A stretch of 64,000 bases of DNA, taken from contig JAADEG010000033.1 in assembly GCA_013153525.1 (NCBI GenBank), positions 38,739-102,738 on the forward strand. The letters run 5' to 3'. Below the pieces are notes generated by a model, which was given only the letters and a program-made list of their open reading frames with translations, had not been told where the DNA came from and did no database searches. Positions 20,130 through 30,334 of the stretch are shown here, in pieces. The position numbers and the translations under genes were made by a program. The DNA comes from Thermodesulfobacteriota bacterium. GTDB taxonomy: Bacteria > Desulfobacterota > Thermodesulfobacteria > Thermodesulfobacteriales > Thermodesulfobacteriaceae. Positions within the stretch are counted from its first letter, which is position 1; each line of letters starts with the position of its first letter.

Positions 20130-20420
20130 ATGGTTGTAGGGATAGCAAGAATAGAGCTCTTTTTTCCAGAACCCAATTCTCTTAAGGCTAAAAGGCAGAT
20201 TTTAAACGCAGTTATGCAAAAACTTGAATCTCACTTTAAAAAGATTTCTTTTGCTGAGATAGACCATCACGATCTTTGGCAAAAGGCAACCATAGGAATA
20301 AGCGTAGTTGGAAGAGATCACGGATTCGTTGATAGAAAAATTACCTCAATAATCAATTTTATAGAAAAAGACGGCAGACTTGAGATAATCAGTGCAGAAG
20401 TAGATTTTATCAATTATTAA
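20130..20420 (+). CDS. DUF503 family protein
   Basis: VGIARIELFFPEPNSLKAKRQILNAVMQKL; infB-DUF503-rbfA synteny. Confidence 0.9.
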   Translation: MVVGIARIELFFPEPNSLKAKRQILNAVMQKLESHFKKISFAEIDHHDLWQKATIGISVVGRDHGFVDRKITSIINFIEKDGRLEIISAEVDFINY

Positions 20421-20427
20421 AAGCGTT

Positions 20428-20775
20428 ATGAGATACAGGGCAGAAAAACTTGCAAGTTTAATTCAAAGAGAGATTACAGACATAATAATGAACGAGCTTA
20501 GAGATCCGGTTTTTAAGCAGTTTATTAGTATAACAGAAGTAAAGCTTGAAGCAGACTTGAGGAAGGCAATAGTGTATTTTAGGGTTTACGGAGGAGACGA
20601 AAAACAGGTTGAAAAGGCGCTTTCCAAGGCAAAAGGTTACATCAAAAAGCTTCTTGGAGAAAGAATAGTCGTTAAGTTTATGCCTGACATAGAGTTTCGC
20701 TTGGACGACAGGGTGGAAAAAGAAAAGAGACTTGAAGAGCTCTTTGCAAAGATTGCAAAGTCAAAGGAGAAGTAA
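20428..20775 (+). CDS. rbfA: Ribosome-binding factor A
   Basis: RAEKLASLIQREITDIIMNELRDP; IEFRLDDRVE. Confidence 0.93.
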   Translation: MRYRAEKLASLIQREITDIIMNELRDPVFKQFISITEVKLEADLRKAIVYFRVYGGDEKQVEKALSKAKGYIKKLLGERIVVKFMPDIEFRLDDRVEKEKRLEELFAKIAKSKEK

Positions 20776-21764
20776 TGGAAGAAGACTTTCTTAAGCTACG
20801 GGAAATAATACACAAAGAAAAAAATTTTTTTCTTACCACTCACCTCAATCCAGATTTAGACGGAGTATCTGCTATAGTAGCTTTTTGCTGGTACTTAAGG
20901 AGTTTGGGAAAAGACTTTTGTGCCTGCATTGAAAGGCTTCCGAGAAATGCAAAGTTTTTACCGGGAAGAGAATTTTTAACAGAAGAAGGAAATTGTCCTG
21001 AGCTTAAAGGAGAAGAAGTCGTTTTAGTGTTTGACGCAAACACTCCTTCAAGAATTCCTGATAAAATCTTTAAAGCCACTAAAAAGGCAAAGTACTTCGT
21101 GGTAATAGATCACCATTACCTTGAAGAGGGAAAAGAGGTTTTTCCAAGGCAGGAACTTTCAATTATAGCTCCTGAGGTAGCCTCTACGACTCTTTTACTT
21201 CTAAAGTACTTTAAAACCATAGGTTTTGAGATAACTCCAGAGGTAGCTACTAATCTTATGGCAGGGCTTTACTTTGACACAGGTGGATTCAAGTTTGAAA
21301 ATGCCAACAAGTGTGAGGTGTTTAAGTGTGCAGAGGAGCTCTGTCTTGCTGGAGCAAAACCATCTTTAATTGCAAGGGAAATTTTTGAAAACATACCATT
21401 TGACGAGGTGATTGCACTAAAAAAAGTAATTTCAAGAACCAAATTCGTTTGTAAGGATGTAGTTACTTCTTACTTAACTGCAGAAGACTTTAAAGAGCTA
21501 TCCTCAAAAAACATAGAGTACCTTTCAAACTTTTTGAGGAGTATAGAAGGAGTTAATGTTTCGGCATTGGTAAAAGAGGTTGAACCAGGGTTTATAGCAG
21601 TTAGTTTAAGAAGTAGGGCACCTGTTGAGGTGCTTGAATTTGCTCAAAGCTGGGGTGGAGGAGGACACAAGTACGCAAGTGGTTTTAAGGTACAAAGCAA
21701 AAGTCTTGAGGACTTTTTATTAGAGCTTGAAAATAGACTCAGGAGTTATTATTGTGCAAAGTAG
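20775..21764 (+). CDS. nrnA: DHH/DHHA1 phosphoesterase (NrnA-like)
   Basis: HLNPDLDGVSA, VVIDHHYL, GLYFDTGGFKFENA, GGGGHKYASGF. Confidence 0.9.
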   Translation: MEEDFLKLREIIHKEKNFFLTTHLNPDLDGVSAIVAFCWYLRSLGKDFCACIERLPRNAKFLPGREFLTEEGNCPELKGEEVVLVFDANTPSRIPDKIFKATKKAKYFVVIDHHYLEEGKEVFPRQELSIIAPEVASTTLLLLKYFKTIGFEITPEVATNLMAGLYFDTGGFKFENANKCEVFKCAEELCLAGAKPSLIAREIFENIPFDEVIALKKVISRTKFVCKDVVTSYLTAEDFKELSSKNIEYLSNFLRSIEGVNVSALVKEVEPGFIAVSLRSRAPVEVLEFAQSWGGGGHKYASGFKVQSKSLEDFLLELENRLRSYYCAK

Positions 21765-22701
21765 AAGTTTAAGCGGAATTTTGGTAATAGACAAACCAGA
21801 AGGACTGACATCTACAAAAGCTTTAGAAAAGGTTAAAAAAATTTTACGAGTTAAAAAGGCAGGACACGGTGGAACCCTTGATCCCATAGCAACAGGAGTA
21901 TTGCCCGTTTTTTTGGGAAAAGCAACGAAAGTAGCTCAAATTTTCTTAGAAGGTGATAAAGTCTATGAAGGAGAGATGGAGCTTGGTATTACCACTACTA
22001 CATACGACATCACAGGAGAGGTACTTGAGAAAAAAGAAGTTCCAAGGGATTTAAGTCTTGAAAAGTTACAGGAGCTTGCAGATAGTTTTAAAGGAGAACA
22101 AAAACAAACTCCACCTCCTTTTTCTGCTGCCAAGTTTAGAGGAAGACCACTTTATAAGTACGCAAGAGACGGGCTTTTTATTCCAAAAGAGCCAAAACCC
22201 ATTAAAATATACGACTTTAGTATAAAGGAATTTGAGAGCAACAAGGTTAAGTTTTATCTACACTGTTCAAAAGGTACCTATGTAAGGTCTATAGTACACG
22301 GTTTTGGACAAAAGCTTGGTTGTGGAGCAGTACTCACCAAGTTAAGAAGACTTAAAAAGAGTATTTTTAGTATTGATCAGGCGATCACGATAGAAACTCT
22401 TAAAGAGCTCGTAGAAAAAAACGAGGTTGAAAAGGTAATAATTCCGATTAAGGATGCTCTTTCTTTCTTACCCAAGGTTATAGTAAGTGAGGAGTTTTCC
22501 AAGAGGATAATGGAAGGCAGACAGATGCATACGAGCTCTTTTCTTTCCTTTATTAAGTTTCAGAAGCTTACGATTACTCCTTCTGAAAAGTGGATAAGAA
22601 TTATAAATACCAAAGGAAAACTTGTGGCAATAATAGAAAACCCACTTCTTAATCCTTCGTCTCCTTACATAAAATACTTTCGGGTGTTTAAGAATCAATA
22701 A
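21754..22701 (+). CDS. truB: tRNA pseudouridine(55) synthase TruB (GTG start at 21754 suggested by SD AGGAG 21741-21745)
   Basis: GILVIDKPEGLTS, GHGGTLDPIATGVLPV, CSKGTYVRSI. Confidence 0.94.
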   Translation: MQSRSLSGILVIDKPEGLTSTKALEKVKKILRVKKAGHGGTLDPIATGVLPVFLGKATKVAQIFLEGDKVYEGEMELGITTTTYDITGEVLEKKEVPRDLSLEKLQELADSFKGEQKQTPPPFSAAKFRGRPLYKYARDGLFIPKEPKPIKIYDFSIKEFESNKVKFYLHCSKGTYVRSIVHGFGQKLGCGAVLTKLRRLKKSIFSIDQAITIETLKELVEKNEVEKVIIPIKDALSFLPKVIVSEEFSKRIMEGRQMHTSSFLSFIKFQKLTITPSEKWIRIINTKGKLVAIIENPLLNPSSPYIKYFRVFKNQ

Positions 22702-22702
22702 A

Positions 22703-23590
22703 ATGAAAAAACTCAAGGGATACTTTTTTCTTCTTTTAAGAATAGGGATTACAGCAGGTATTCTTTACTTCCTTTTAAAAAAGAGTGACTTTCAGAGACT
22801 TTGGGAGATATTTAAGCATGTTGCAGTAGGTTATTATTTAATAGCACTTGTCTGTTTTTTTGGGTTTCAGGCATTCGTTGCACTAAGGTGGAAGCTGATT
22901 TGTAAAATATGGGGATTTGAGTCAAACTACTCTTTTTACTTAAAGACCTATCTTATGAGTTTTTCCTTAAATACCGTGATGCCTGGAACAGTAGGGGGAG
23001 ACTTTTTAAGAATCGTTCTTTTATCTAAGCGAGGATTGCAGTGGAAAAAAGCAAGTTTAAGTGTGTTTTACGACAGATTTTTTGGATTTTTGGGAATTTT
23101 CTTCTTACTTGCTGGTTTCGTACCTATATGGGGAAAGTTTCTGCCTCACAAACTTTACGAGTTTTTGTTGATTTTGAATTACGGAGTAATCGTAGGAGGA
23201 TGTTTAATTCTTTTAATCTTTAAAAATTGGTTTAAAAACGAGTACTTCAAGCCTGTGGTTTTTCCTTACAATCTTAAACCACTTTTCTTAGGCATAGTAG
23301 TGCAAACCCTTCTCGTGTTTGAGTTCTTTTTTCTTGCCAAGGCTTTACACCTCAAGGTAAAACTTCTTCACTTTTTCGTGATAATACCGGTTATTAGTTT
23401 CCTTTCTGCATTACCTATAAGTATTTCAGGGCTTGGAGTAAGAGAAGGAGGCTTGAGTTACTTTTTGCACCTTCTTAATTACTCTATAGAATACGGAATT
23501 TCTATAGGATTTCTTGCTTATAGCTTAATTTTGATTTGCGCAATTCCTGGATTGGTAATTTACCTTAAAGAGAAAAAGTTGTGGAAGTAG
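22703..23590 (+). CDS. Lysylphosphatidylglycerol synthase TM region/UPF0104 flippase-like membrane protein
   Basis: MPGTVGGDFLRIVLLSKRG; SALPISISGLGVREGG; multiple TM. Confidence 0.85.
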   Translation: MKKLKGYFFLLLRIGITAGILYFLLKKSDFQRLWEIFKHVAVGYYLIALVCFFGFQAFVALRWKLICKIWGFESNYSFYLKTYLMSFSLNTVMPGTVGGDFLRIVLLSKRGLQWKKASLSVFYDRFFGFLGIFFLLAGFVPIWGKFLPHKLYEFLLILNYGVIVGGCLILLIFKNWFKNEYFKPVVFPYNLKPLFLGIVVQTLLVFEFFFLAKALHLKVKLLHFFVIIPVISFLSALPISISGLGVREGGLSYFLHLLNYSIEYGISIGFLAYSLILICAIPGLVIYLKEKKLWK

Positions 23591-23618
23591 CCCCTGATAG
23601 CCAAATAGCTATCAGGGG
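23591..23618. terminator. Hairpin between convergent genes, possible bidirectional terminator
   Basis: CCCCTGATAGC-CAAATA-GCTATCAGGGG perfect 11-bp stem; weak U-tract. Confidence 0.6.
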
Positions 23619-23628
23619 TGATTAAACC

Positions 23629-24783
23629 TTAGGCTTTAAACATAGGTGATAGTCCAGCCCACTCCCTCATTTTTTCGTAGGCAATTATTCTTGGTAAGTT
23701 GTGCATGTTTTCAGGACCAGGATTTTTCATGTAAAAAGCATTTACAGGATACACCGTACCAAACTCACCTTTGGATATCGCTATTTTTCCGAGTCTTACG
23801 AGATCCACAATCAATCCAGCAAGAGCAGGGCTATCGTTAATTCTTCCGTTAATGATAAGCTCGTCTATAGCCTGATTAAAACTTTCGTACTCTATGTGCA
23901 TGGCTATAAACTTTCTATCACCAAGAGGTTTCATGTAACCTGTTGGTTTAATGTAATGAGGAGCATCGTATCCAAGTATGTCTTTTACTATACTTGACTT
24001 GGTGTATTCTTTACTTTTGTTTCTGTCTGTGTCTGTAAGTGCGAGAAAGTCCGTATTTCCACCAATGTTAAATTGAACTATGTCTTTTACTAATCTGTTC
24101 CTCTGAGCAAGGTGAGCAAGAAGGTCTGCTGTAAGAGGAGTTGCACCAGTTGCTCCGTCGTCTCCAAATATCACGAGTTTGTTCTCCTTAGCAAGCTCTA
24201 CATAAGCAGGATCGTTTGCAATAAGGGTTGGAATTGCGTTTACGAATGCTGCTCCGTTGTTTTCTTTGGCGTAGTTTATTGCTGCTAAGGCGTAAATTTG
24301 AGTAGCAGTAAATCTTTCCTTTTCGTCTTTTTCCAGAGCTTCAAGTAGTTTTTCCTTTTCTCCAAACGGCTCAAATGCCTCAGTAGTGCACACATTTACG
24401 ATAACATCAGGTTTTACCTCTTTCCACTCCTCAACGAGTTTTTCAATACAATCTTTTAGACTCATTTCGTCATCAAGTCCTTTAGCCTCTATAGGAAGGT
24501 TTCTTAAACTTTTTAGGTGTACACCTTTTTTAACTTTTACCTCTTTTAAGGTTTCGGGAATGTTTCCATCCCAATACTTAGAAGCAACATCAAACAGAGT
24601 TTTTCCTATTTTTGAACTATCTACATCGTAACTACCAACGATTTCAATCTCCTCAATTTTAATAGGCAATTCGTTTTTTAAAGGAACTCCCTGATATCCA
24701 AGCTCTCCTTTTTTAATTCTTTCAAGTCCTATTGCAAAAATACTTGCTACATACCCCTGTCCAAGAATTACTACTTTTACCAT
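23629..24783 (-). CDS. myo-Inositol-1(3)-phosphate synthase
   Basis: VVILGQGYVASIFAIGLERIKKGE; GDDGATGATPLTADLLAHLAQRNR; NIGGNTDFLAL. Confidence 0.93.
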   Translation of the reverse strand: MVKVVILGQGYVASIFAIGLERIKKGELGYQGVPLKNELPIKIEEIEIVGSYDVDSSKIGKTLFDVASKYWDGNIPETLKEVKVKKGVHLKSLRNLPIEAKGLDDEMSLKDCIEKLVEEWKEVKPDVIVNVCTTEAFEPFGEKEKLLEALEKDEKERFTATQIYALAAINYAKENNGAAFVNAIPTLIANDPAYVELAKENKLVIFGDDGATGATPLTADLLAHLAQRNRLVKDIVQFNIGGNTDFLALTDTDRNKSKEYTKSSIVKDILGYDAPHYIKPTGYMKPLGDRKFIAMHIEYESFNQAIDELIINGRINDSPALAGLIVDLVRLGKIAISKGEFGTVYPVNAFYMKNPGPENMHNLPRIIAYEKMREWAGLSPMFKA

Positions 24784-24801
24784 CTCCTCACCTCCTATTT
24801 A

Positions 24802-26082
24802 TTAATTTTTTTCTTTATGAATACACGCCAAAATAAGCGTTAATAACACTCTTAAATTGGTAAGAACGGCTAAAAACACGAACATCCACTTTATTTTGTT
24901 AAATACGCAAAACCACATAATAGCAAAAATTCTTTCGTCTCTTTTTCCAGGTAAAAACTTAAGTGCAGGAACTTTTTGATACATGTCTTCAAAAAACGAA
25001 GCTTTGTATCTTTCTGTAGAATAACTAACCATAACAGAACCAAAAACTGCAAGAAGTATTACAAGCCACATGTTAAAACTTGGTTTTATTTTCCAGGCTA
25101 AGGAAAACAAAAAGGCAAAATCCACATACCTATCAAGTACTGAATCTATGTAACCTCCAAGTTTAGAGGTTCTCATTGAAGCCCTTGCAATTTCTCCGTC
25201 AACTCCGTCAATTATAGAACTTACTTGATAAAGAATACCTGCTATTGGAATACTCCACCACACTGCAACAGCTGAGAAAATTCCGAATAAAAAAGTAAAT
25301 AGCGTGATTTGATTGGGAGTAAAGTGGTTTACTAAAAAATAACTAATTCTCGTTGAAATTTTTCTGTTGAGTAGTTTTGAAATCCAGCCGTCTCCTTTTG
25401 ACTTTACTGAAAGTCTGATTAACAATTTCGTAGCCTTTTTTATGTCTTCAGGTGTGTCAACATCCATCCAGAAGTATCCACTTACTTCACAAACCTTAAC
25501 TTTTGCTTCTTTTATTACTTCACTCAGCTCTACCACTGACTTTTTATTAACAAGAGCTTCTGCAAACTTAAAAATTTCAGGGGTTAGTACGAAAAGACCT
25601 GTATCAAATGCGTCGTATGTATTTAAGTGTTTCCCAATGTCTTCAACTCTTTCTCCTTTTATTTTTACCCTTGTTGCCTCTTCAGGAGAAATAAAAGCCC
25701 CAACTTTATCAACTATCAGTCCTTCGCAACAGATAGCTTTTTTTAAAAGTTCTTCTTCGTATATGTGATCACTCATAATAAGAACGAACTTATCGTTTAC
25801 ATGATCTTTAGCAAGATAAAGGGAATAACCGTTTCCTCTTTCAGGATGTTTGTTTAAAACGAGTTTGTAGTTTAATTTCCAGGAGTTTAAAAATTTTTTG
25901 TAAACATCTTCGTACTTGGGATTCGTAATTACGACGAATTCTTTTATTCCAAGGTCTTGAAGCACTTTTAAGTTTCTGTACAAAATTTCTCTACCAGCAA
26001 CTTTTAACAAACCCTTAGGAAGATTTGAGGTTAAATTGCCCATACGGGTCCCAAGTCCAGCTGCAAGCACAACTGCCTGCAC
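24802..26082 (-). CDS. Bifunctional CTP:inositol-1-phosphate cytidylyltransferase / di-myo-inositol-phosphate-phosphate synthase
   Basis: N-terminal nucleotidyltransferase VVLAAGLGTRMGNLTSNLPKGLLKVAGREIL plus C-terminal CDP-alcohol phosphotransferase DGVDGEIARASMRTSKLGGYIDSVLDRYVD; adjacent to inositol-phosphate synthase. Confidence 0.9.
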   Translation of the reverse strand: MQAVVLAAGLGTRMGNLTSNLPKGLLKVAGREILYRNLKVLQDLGIKEFVVITNPKYEDVYKKFLNSWKLNYKLVLNKHPERGNGYSLYLAKDHVNDKFVLIMSDHIYEEELLKKAICCEGLIVDKVGAFISPEEATRVKIKGERVEDIGKHLNTYDAFDTGLFVLTPEIFKFAEALVNKKSVVELSEVIKEAKVKVCEVSGYFWMDVDTPEDIKKATKLLIRLSVKSKGDGWISKLLNRKISTRISYFLVNHFTPNQITLFTFLFGIFSAVAVWWSIPIAGILYQVSSIIDGVDGEIARASMRTSKLGGYIDSVLDRYVDFAFLFSLAWKIKPSFNMWLVILLAVFGSVMVSYSTERYKASFFEDMYQKVPALKFLPGKRDERIFAIMWFCVFNKIKWMFVFLAVLTNLRVLLTLILACIHKEKN

Positions 26083-26217
26083 CTGGCTCCCCCTTTTAAT
26101 TATTCAGTTTTAAAAAGCTTGTTTAATAAGACGAAACAGAAAAAAGAAGACAAAAATTTTATTTAAATATTTAAATAAGCACTCTTTTAAAAAAGACAAG
26201 GGAGCAAAGAGTAGAAA

Positions 26218-26898
26218 TTACGGCTTAATTACTTTCCACTCACTAATTAAAAACTTGTCTATTACAAAGTGATTTTGTATTTCAAGTCTTAAGACCTTTT
26301 TAAGGCTTTTAAATCCCTCGCCTCCCACGAGAGTGGGAACATTCTCTCCACCTACTATTACGGGAAGGTGAATAATTCTAATTTCATCTACATAGCCTTT
26401 TCTTGCAAGTTCCCAGTTGATGGAGGCTCCACCTTCTACCATTAACTTTTTGATTCCTCTTTTATAAAGCTCTGGAAGCAATATGTCAAAATCCACGAGA
26501 TCTTCGCCAGCAACTATTACTTCGGCTCCTTTTTCTTTTATCTTTTGAATTCTTTCTTCAGGAGCTCTTTTGGTGGTAACTATTATAGTAGGAGCATCTT
26601 TTGAGAAAATTGAAGCGTTTAATGGAACATTAGCAGTGGAACAGGGAATTATCCTGGTGGGACTTTTCCCTTCTACATATCTTACGGTAAGACTCGGATC
26701 GTCTGTTCTAACGGTTTCACAACCAACCATTATTCCGTCAACGCTTGCTCTTATTTGATGTAAGTACTTATAAACCTCTTTCGTCATTATACTCATTAAT
26801 TCTTTACTTGAAGCACCTCTGTAAAGGGTGAGTTTGCCGTCAATAGTAACTTCTGAGGTAATGATAATGTAAGGTCTATTCATCGTACTCACTCCCAT
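26218..26898 (-). CDS. RibD C-terminal-domain reductase, archaeal-type diaminoribosylaminopyrimidinone phosphate reductase-like
   Basis: HQIRASVDGIMVGCETVRTDDPSLTVR; LMVEGGASINWELARKGYVDEI; PTLVGGEGF. Confidence 0.85.
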   Translation of the reverse strand: MGVSTMNRPYIIITSEVTIDGKLTLYRGASSKELMSIMTKEVYKYLHQIRASVDGIMVGCETVRTDDPSLTVRYVEGKSPTRIIPCSTANVPLNASIFSKDAPTIIVTTKRAPEERIQKIKEKGAEVIVAGEDLVDFDILLPELYKRGIKKLMVEGGASINWELARKGYVDEIRIIHLPVIVGGENVPTLVGGEGFKSLKKVLRLEIQNHFVIDKFLISEWKVIKP

Positions 26899-27502
26899 AG
26901 TTTTTGTATAAGTAAATTAGTCTTGTTCCAAGGGAAAGGATAGTAAGAATAGTAATAAACTTAATTCCATAAGAAAGTCCTATTGGAAAGTGTAACTTTT
27001 CAAGAATGGTAAATAGAATAAGACTTATGTGAGTTTCTGGTCTGCCAAAAAATCCTACATTTTCAAGAGGATCTTGGATTTTTCCTTTTATTTTTACCTT
27101 GTATCCAATTTCTGCATATACTACGGGTTTTATAAAGGAATGTATTAAAGAAGCCGTAACAGCTATGGTTGCCCAGAATACATTTCCGTAAGTGTATCCA
27201 ACTATACCGAGAATTAAACCGTCAACCCACTTGTCTGCTATCCAGTCAAAAACTGCTCCAAACTTGGTAGGTTTACCAGAAAGTCTTGCAACTGTTCCGT
27301 CTGTCAAGTCAAGAATTCCTGATACCAATAAAAAAGAAGCTGCTGTAATGAGTTTTCCATTGTAATAAGCAATTGCTGCAAGGGTTCCAGTTAATAAAGA
27401 CAAAAGTGTTATGAAATTAGCAGAAATGTTAAGTTTAAAAAGTACAACACCAACAGGTGTATAAATTTTTTTGAAAAAATCACGCTTTTCCGTAAGGTTC
27501 AT
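26876..27502 (-). CDS. CDP-alcohol phosphatidyltransferase (start corrected to ATG 27502, MNLTEKRDFF)
   Basis: DLTDGTVARLSGKPTKFGAVFDWIADKWVD matches DxxDGxxAR(x8)GxxxDxxxD. Confidence 0.88.
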   Translation of the reverse strand: MNLTEKRDFFKKIYTPVGVVLFKLNISANFITLLSLLTGTLAAIAYYNGKLITAASFLLVSGILDLTDGTVARLSGKPTKFGAVFDWIADKWVDGLILGIVGYTYGNVFWATIAVTASLIHSFIKPVVYAEIGYKVKIKGKIQDPLENVGFFGRPETHISLILFTILEKLHFPIGLSYGIKFITILTILSLGTRLIYLYKNYGSEYDE

Positions 27503-27618
27503 AAGATAAAATTCTATTCTTAAAAAAATAAAAGTCAAGCTTTTACAAAAATTAAATTGACAAAGTGAGCCGTTATGGTAATTTGGATAAAAATCGTTAA
27601 AAATTAAAAAGTTTGAAG

Positions 27619-28314
27619 ATGAAAAAGTCCTTTTTCTTTTTGTTAATCGCTTTACTAATTTTTTTAAATCAATCTTGGGCAAAAAATTCTGATAAAAGTA
27701 ATAAATATTTTAGTTACGCAGATGTTTTTAATTCAACCAGTATAAGAATTGGATACGAGACAGGCGTTATTACGAGGAAAGAAGCAGTACTTGAAGGTTC
27801 GTCCTGGGGAATGAGTTTTCCCTTAAGCCCTACTTTAAGAACCGTTTTTACCTTAAATTGTCTAAAATCAAAAGACTCAACTGCTAAGTATTACACAGGA
27901 AGAGGTGGATTAACTTTACACTTTTCTCCTACTAAAAGAGCAGATCCTTATTTAGAAGTAGGATTATTAGGTGAAAGAAAGGAAGTTACTGGAAGCTCTC
28001 CAAAAGGTGGAATGGGATGGTACGGTGGAATGGGGATAAGACTTTTGTTAAGTAGATATGCATCTTTAATCGTATTTGGAGGTTATTTAAAAGACGGAGT
28101 TTTTAAAGACGACGCAATAACTGCAAGCATAACCGTAAATACCTGTTACAAACAATTGTGTGCGAGGTTTGAAGGGGCTTTTACCTCTAAAAGAAACTTT
28201 TGGGATTCTTCAGAAACTTTAACTTTTCAAGGTTTATTACAAGTTCAATTTAGCGTAATAAAAATTATTGAAGAAGTAAAAGAAATACTTGGTTCTGATA
28301 GCTGGTCTCTTTAA
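27619..28314 (+). CDS. Exported protein of unknown function, possible outer-membrane beta-barrel
   Basis: Signal peptide MKKSFFFLLIALLIFLNQSWA; alternating amphipathic strands. Confidence 0.55.
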   Translation: MKKSFFFLLIALLIFLNQSWAKNSDKSNKYFSYADVFNSTSIRIGYETGVITRKEAVLEGSSWGMSFPLSPTLRTVFTLNCLKSKDSTAKYYTGRGGLTLHFSPTKRADPYLEVGLLGERKEVTGSSPKGGMGWYGGMGIRLLLSRYASLIVFGGYLKDGVFKDDAITASITVNTCYKQLCARFEGAFTSKRNFWDSSETLTFQGLLQVQFSVIKIIEEVKEILGSDSWSL

Positions 28315-28356
28315 AAGGCTTGAGAAAAACTAAAAAAAGGCTAAAATTTAAAGGCT

Positions 28357-28779
28357 ATGAAACAACCAGTTGCTAAAAAACCAGTATTATTCCAATTAAA
28401 TACCGCTCTTTACTTAGGAATGGTGTGCTTTAATCCCGTATATGAAACACTTAAGTTCGTTCTTGAAAAAAGAGAGTTCTTTGAGGTAGAATGGCCTGCA
28501 ATCGTTACTACTACAGAACAAGGATTAACTCCTATATTAATAGGAATTCCTTATTTTACAGTACAAAGAGCACAAATTTTGTGGTACACCCTTCAAATTC
28601 CAGATACCCTTTTACAACAATATCAAAGTTATGTGCCACACCTGTTTCAAAACCTTGTCGTTCAACCAGATCCTTCTATTAAACCAAACAGAATTATTAA
28701 AAAAGAAGAAAAACCTGAGACCAAGATAATTCCTTTTCCCTTTAAAAAAGGAGAAAGCGACGAAGATGAAAAGGCGTAA
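28357..28779 (+). CDS. Hypothetical protein
   Basis: Intact ORF in a co-directional run, overlaps rpe start; no recognised domain. Confidence 0.6.
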   Translation: MKQPVAKKPVLFQLNTALYLGMVCFNPVYETLKFVLEKREFFEVEWPAIVTTTEQGLTPILIGIPYFTVQRAQILWYTLQIPDTLLQQYQSYVPHLFQNLVVQPDPSIKPNRIIKKEEKPETKIIPFPFKKGESDEDEKA

Positions 28780-29428
28780 AGTTCTGATAGCACCTTCTAT
28801 TCTTTCAGCAGACTTTGCTTGCCTTGAAAGAGAAATTATAGCAGTTGAAAAAGCAGGAGCAGATCTTATTCATCTTGATGTAATGGACGGAATGTTCGTA
28901 CCTAACATAACTTTTGGTCCTCTGGTAATATCAGCTATAAGAAAAGTTACCAACCTTCCTTTTGATGTACACCTCATGATAGAAGCACCTGAGAGGTACT
29001 TAGAGGAGTTTGCAAAAGCAGGAGCAGATTGGATTTCGGTTCACGCAGAGGCTACTCCACATCTCCACAGAGCTGTTTCAAAAATAAAAGAACTTGGGAA
29101 AAAAGCAGGGGTTGCACTTAATCCCCATACGCCAATTGATACTATAAAGTACATTTTGGACGAGCTTGACTATGTAGTAATAATGAGTGTAAATCCTGGT
29201 TTTGGAGGGCAAAGCTTTATTCCGTCTTCGCTGAACAAAATAAGAGAGTTAAAAAAGCTTATAGAAAGCTTAGAGAAAGAAATACTGATTGAAATAGACG
29301 GAGGGGTAAACCAAAAAACCGTTTTGGATGTAGTAAAAGCTGGTGCTGATGTTTTGGTAGCCGGTTCTGCTGTTTTTAAGGCTGAGTCCTACGAAACAGC
29401 TATTAAAAACCTAAGAGTTTCCACATAA
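28766..29428 (+). CDS. rpe: Ribulose-phosphate 3-epimerase
   Basis: [43 protein letters not shown]. Confidence 0.96.
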   Translation: MKRRKVLIAPSILSADFACLEREIIAVEKAGADLIHLDVMDGMFVPNITFGPLVISAIRKVTNLPFDVHLMIEAPERYLEEFAKAGADWISVHAEATPHLHRAVSKIKELGKKAGVALNPHTPIDTIKYILDELDYVVIMSVNPGFGGQSFIPSSLNKIRELKKLIESLEKEILIEIDGGVNQKTVLDVVKAGADVLVAGSAVFKAESYETAIKNLRVST

Positions 29429-30257
29429 ACTTCAAACTTTTAACCCCGTCTTTTACCACGCTTATACCTAAAAGAATCCAAAGAGAGTAATACACTTTGT
29501 TAAACAAAGTTTTTTCTAAGAGAATTCCTAAAATACTAAGAACTGCTCCTCCGGTTTCTTTAGCTGCAAAAGAAGGAGAACTTTTTGCAAGTCCTTTTTT
29601 AAAAAAGAAAAAGTCAAGAGCTACTATTATTATCCAAAAAAGCTTACCACTAAAAGGAAAAATAAGAAGCAGACACACTGGATAAAATAAAAACAACGCA
29701 GACTTTACGAAACCAGAAGGAATACTTTTGTGGGTTATCTTTGAAAGAGAATTTAAAAAATAAGAAGCACTGCTTAAGTAAGTGATAGCAACTACTAACC
29801 ACACTCCAAACTTGACTAACTCTGAAATTTCGTATCTGGTTGCAAACAATAACACGAAAGCTGCAAAACTCATTTGAACGAAAGTCTTTAGTTTAGCAAA
29901 CTTTTGAACCTTGGTTTCCTCTGGAAACCAAATTCTTAAAAAAGATACCAGTATTTCTCTTCCAATGATAAGAGCTACTGGCAAAAACGGTAAGTAAGAC
30001 AGGTGTACGAGCACGAGGTAAATGGAGGTTACGAAAATTTTGTCTGCTATTGGATCAAGGAGAGTACCTATAGCAGAGACCTTTTTGTACCTTCTTGCAA
30101 CTGCACCGTCTAAGTAGTCCGTAAATGCGAGAAAACTGAGAAGTACCAGAGCTGAGACTCTCGTAAGAGGGGAGTTTACTACGAGTAGTGCACACGGAAG
30201 AGGTAAGAGAAGTATCCTTAAAAGCGTAATTACATTAGGATTAAGCTTTTCAGTCAT
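29403..30257 (-). CDS. CDP-alcohol phosphatidyltransferase (PgsA-like)
   Basis: [29 protein letters not shown]. Confidence 0.88.
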   Translation of the reverse strand: MTEKLNPNVITLLRILLLPLPCALLVVNSPLTRVSALVLLSFLAFTDYLDGAVARRYKKVSAIGTLLDPIADKIFVTSIYLVLVHLSYLPFLPVALIIGREILVSFLRIWFPEETKVQKFAKLKTFVQMSFAAFVLLFATRYEISELVKFGVWLVVAITYLSSASYFLNSLSKITHKSIPSGFVKSALFLFYPVCLLLIFPFSGKLFWIIIVALDFFFFKKGLAKSSPSFAAKETGGAVLSILGILLEKTLFNKVYYSLWILLGISVVKDGVKSLKFMWKLLGF

Positions 30258-30334
30258 TAAAAAAAGTTTAAACCTCTTTTTATTTGTGTAAATAATATTA
30301 TACTATTTTTACACCAAACTTAAAGGGAAATTTT

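Noticed and set aside
25367-25768. Plus-strand 133-aa ORF antisense to the IPCT/DIPPS gene
   Set aside because: Shadow ORF over a conserved nucleotidyltransferase domain
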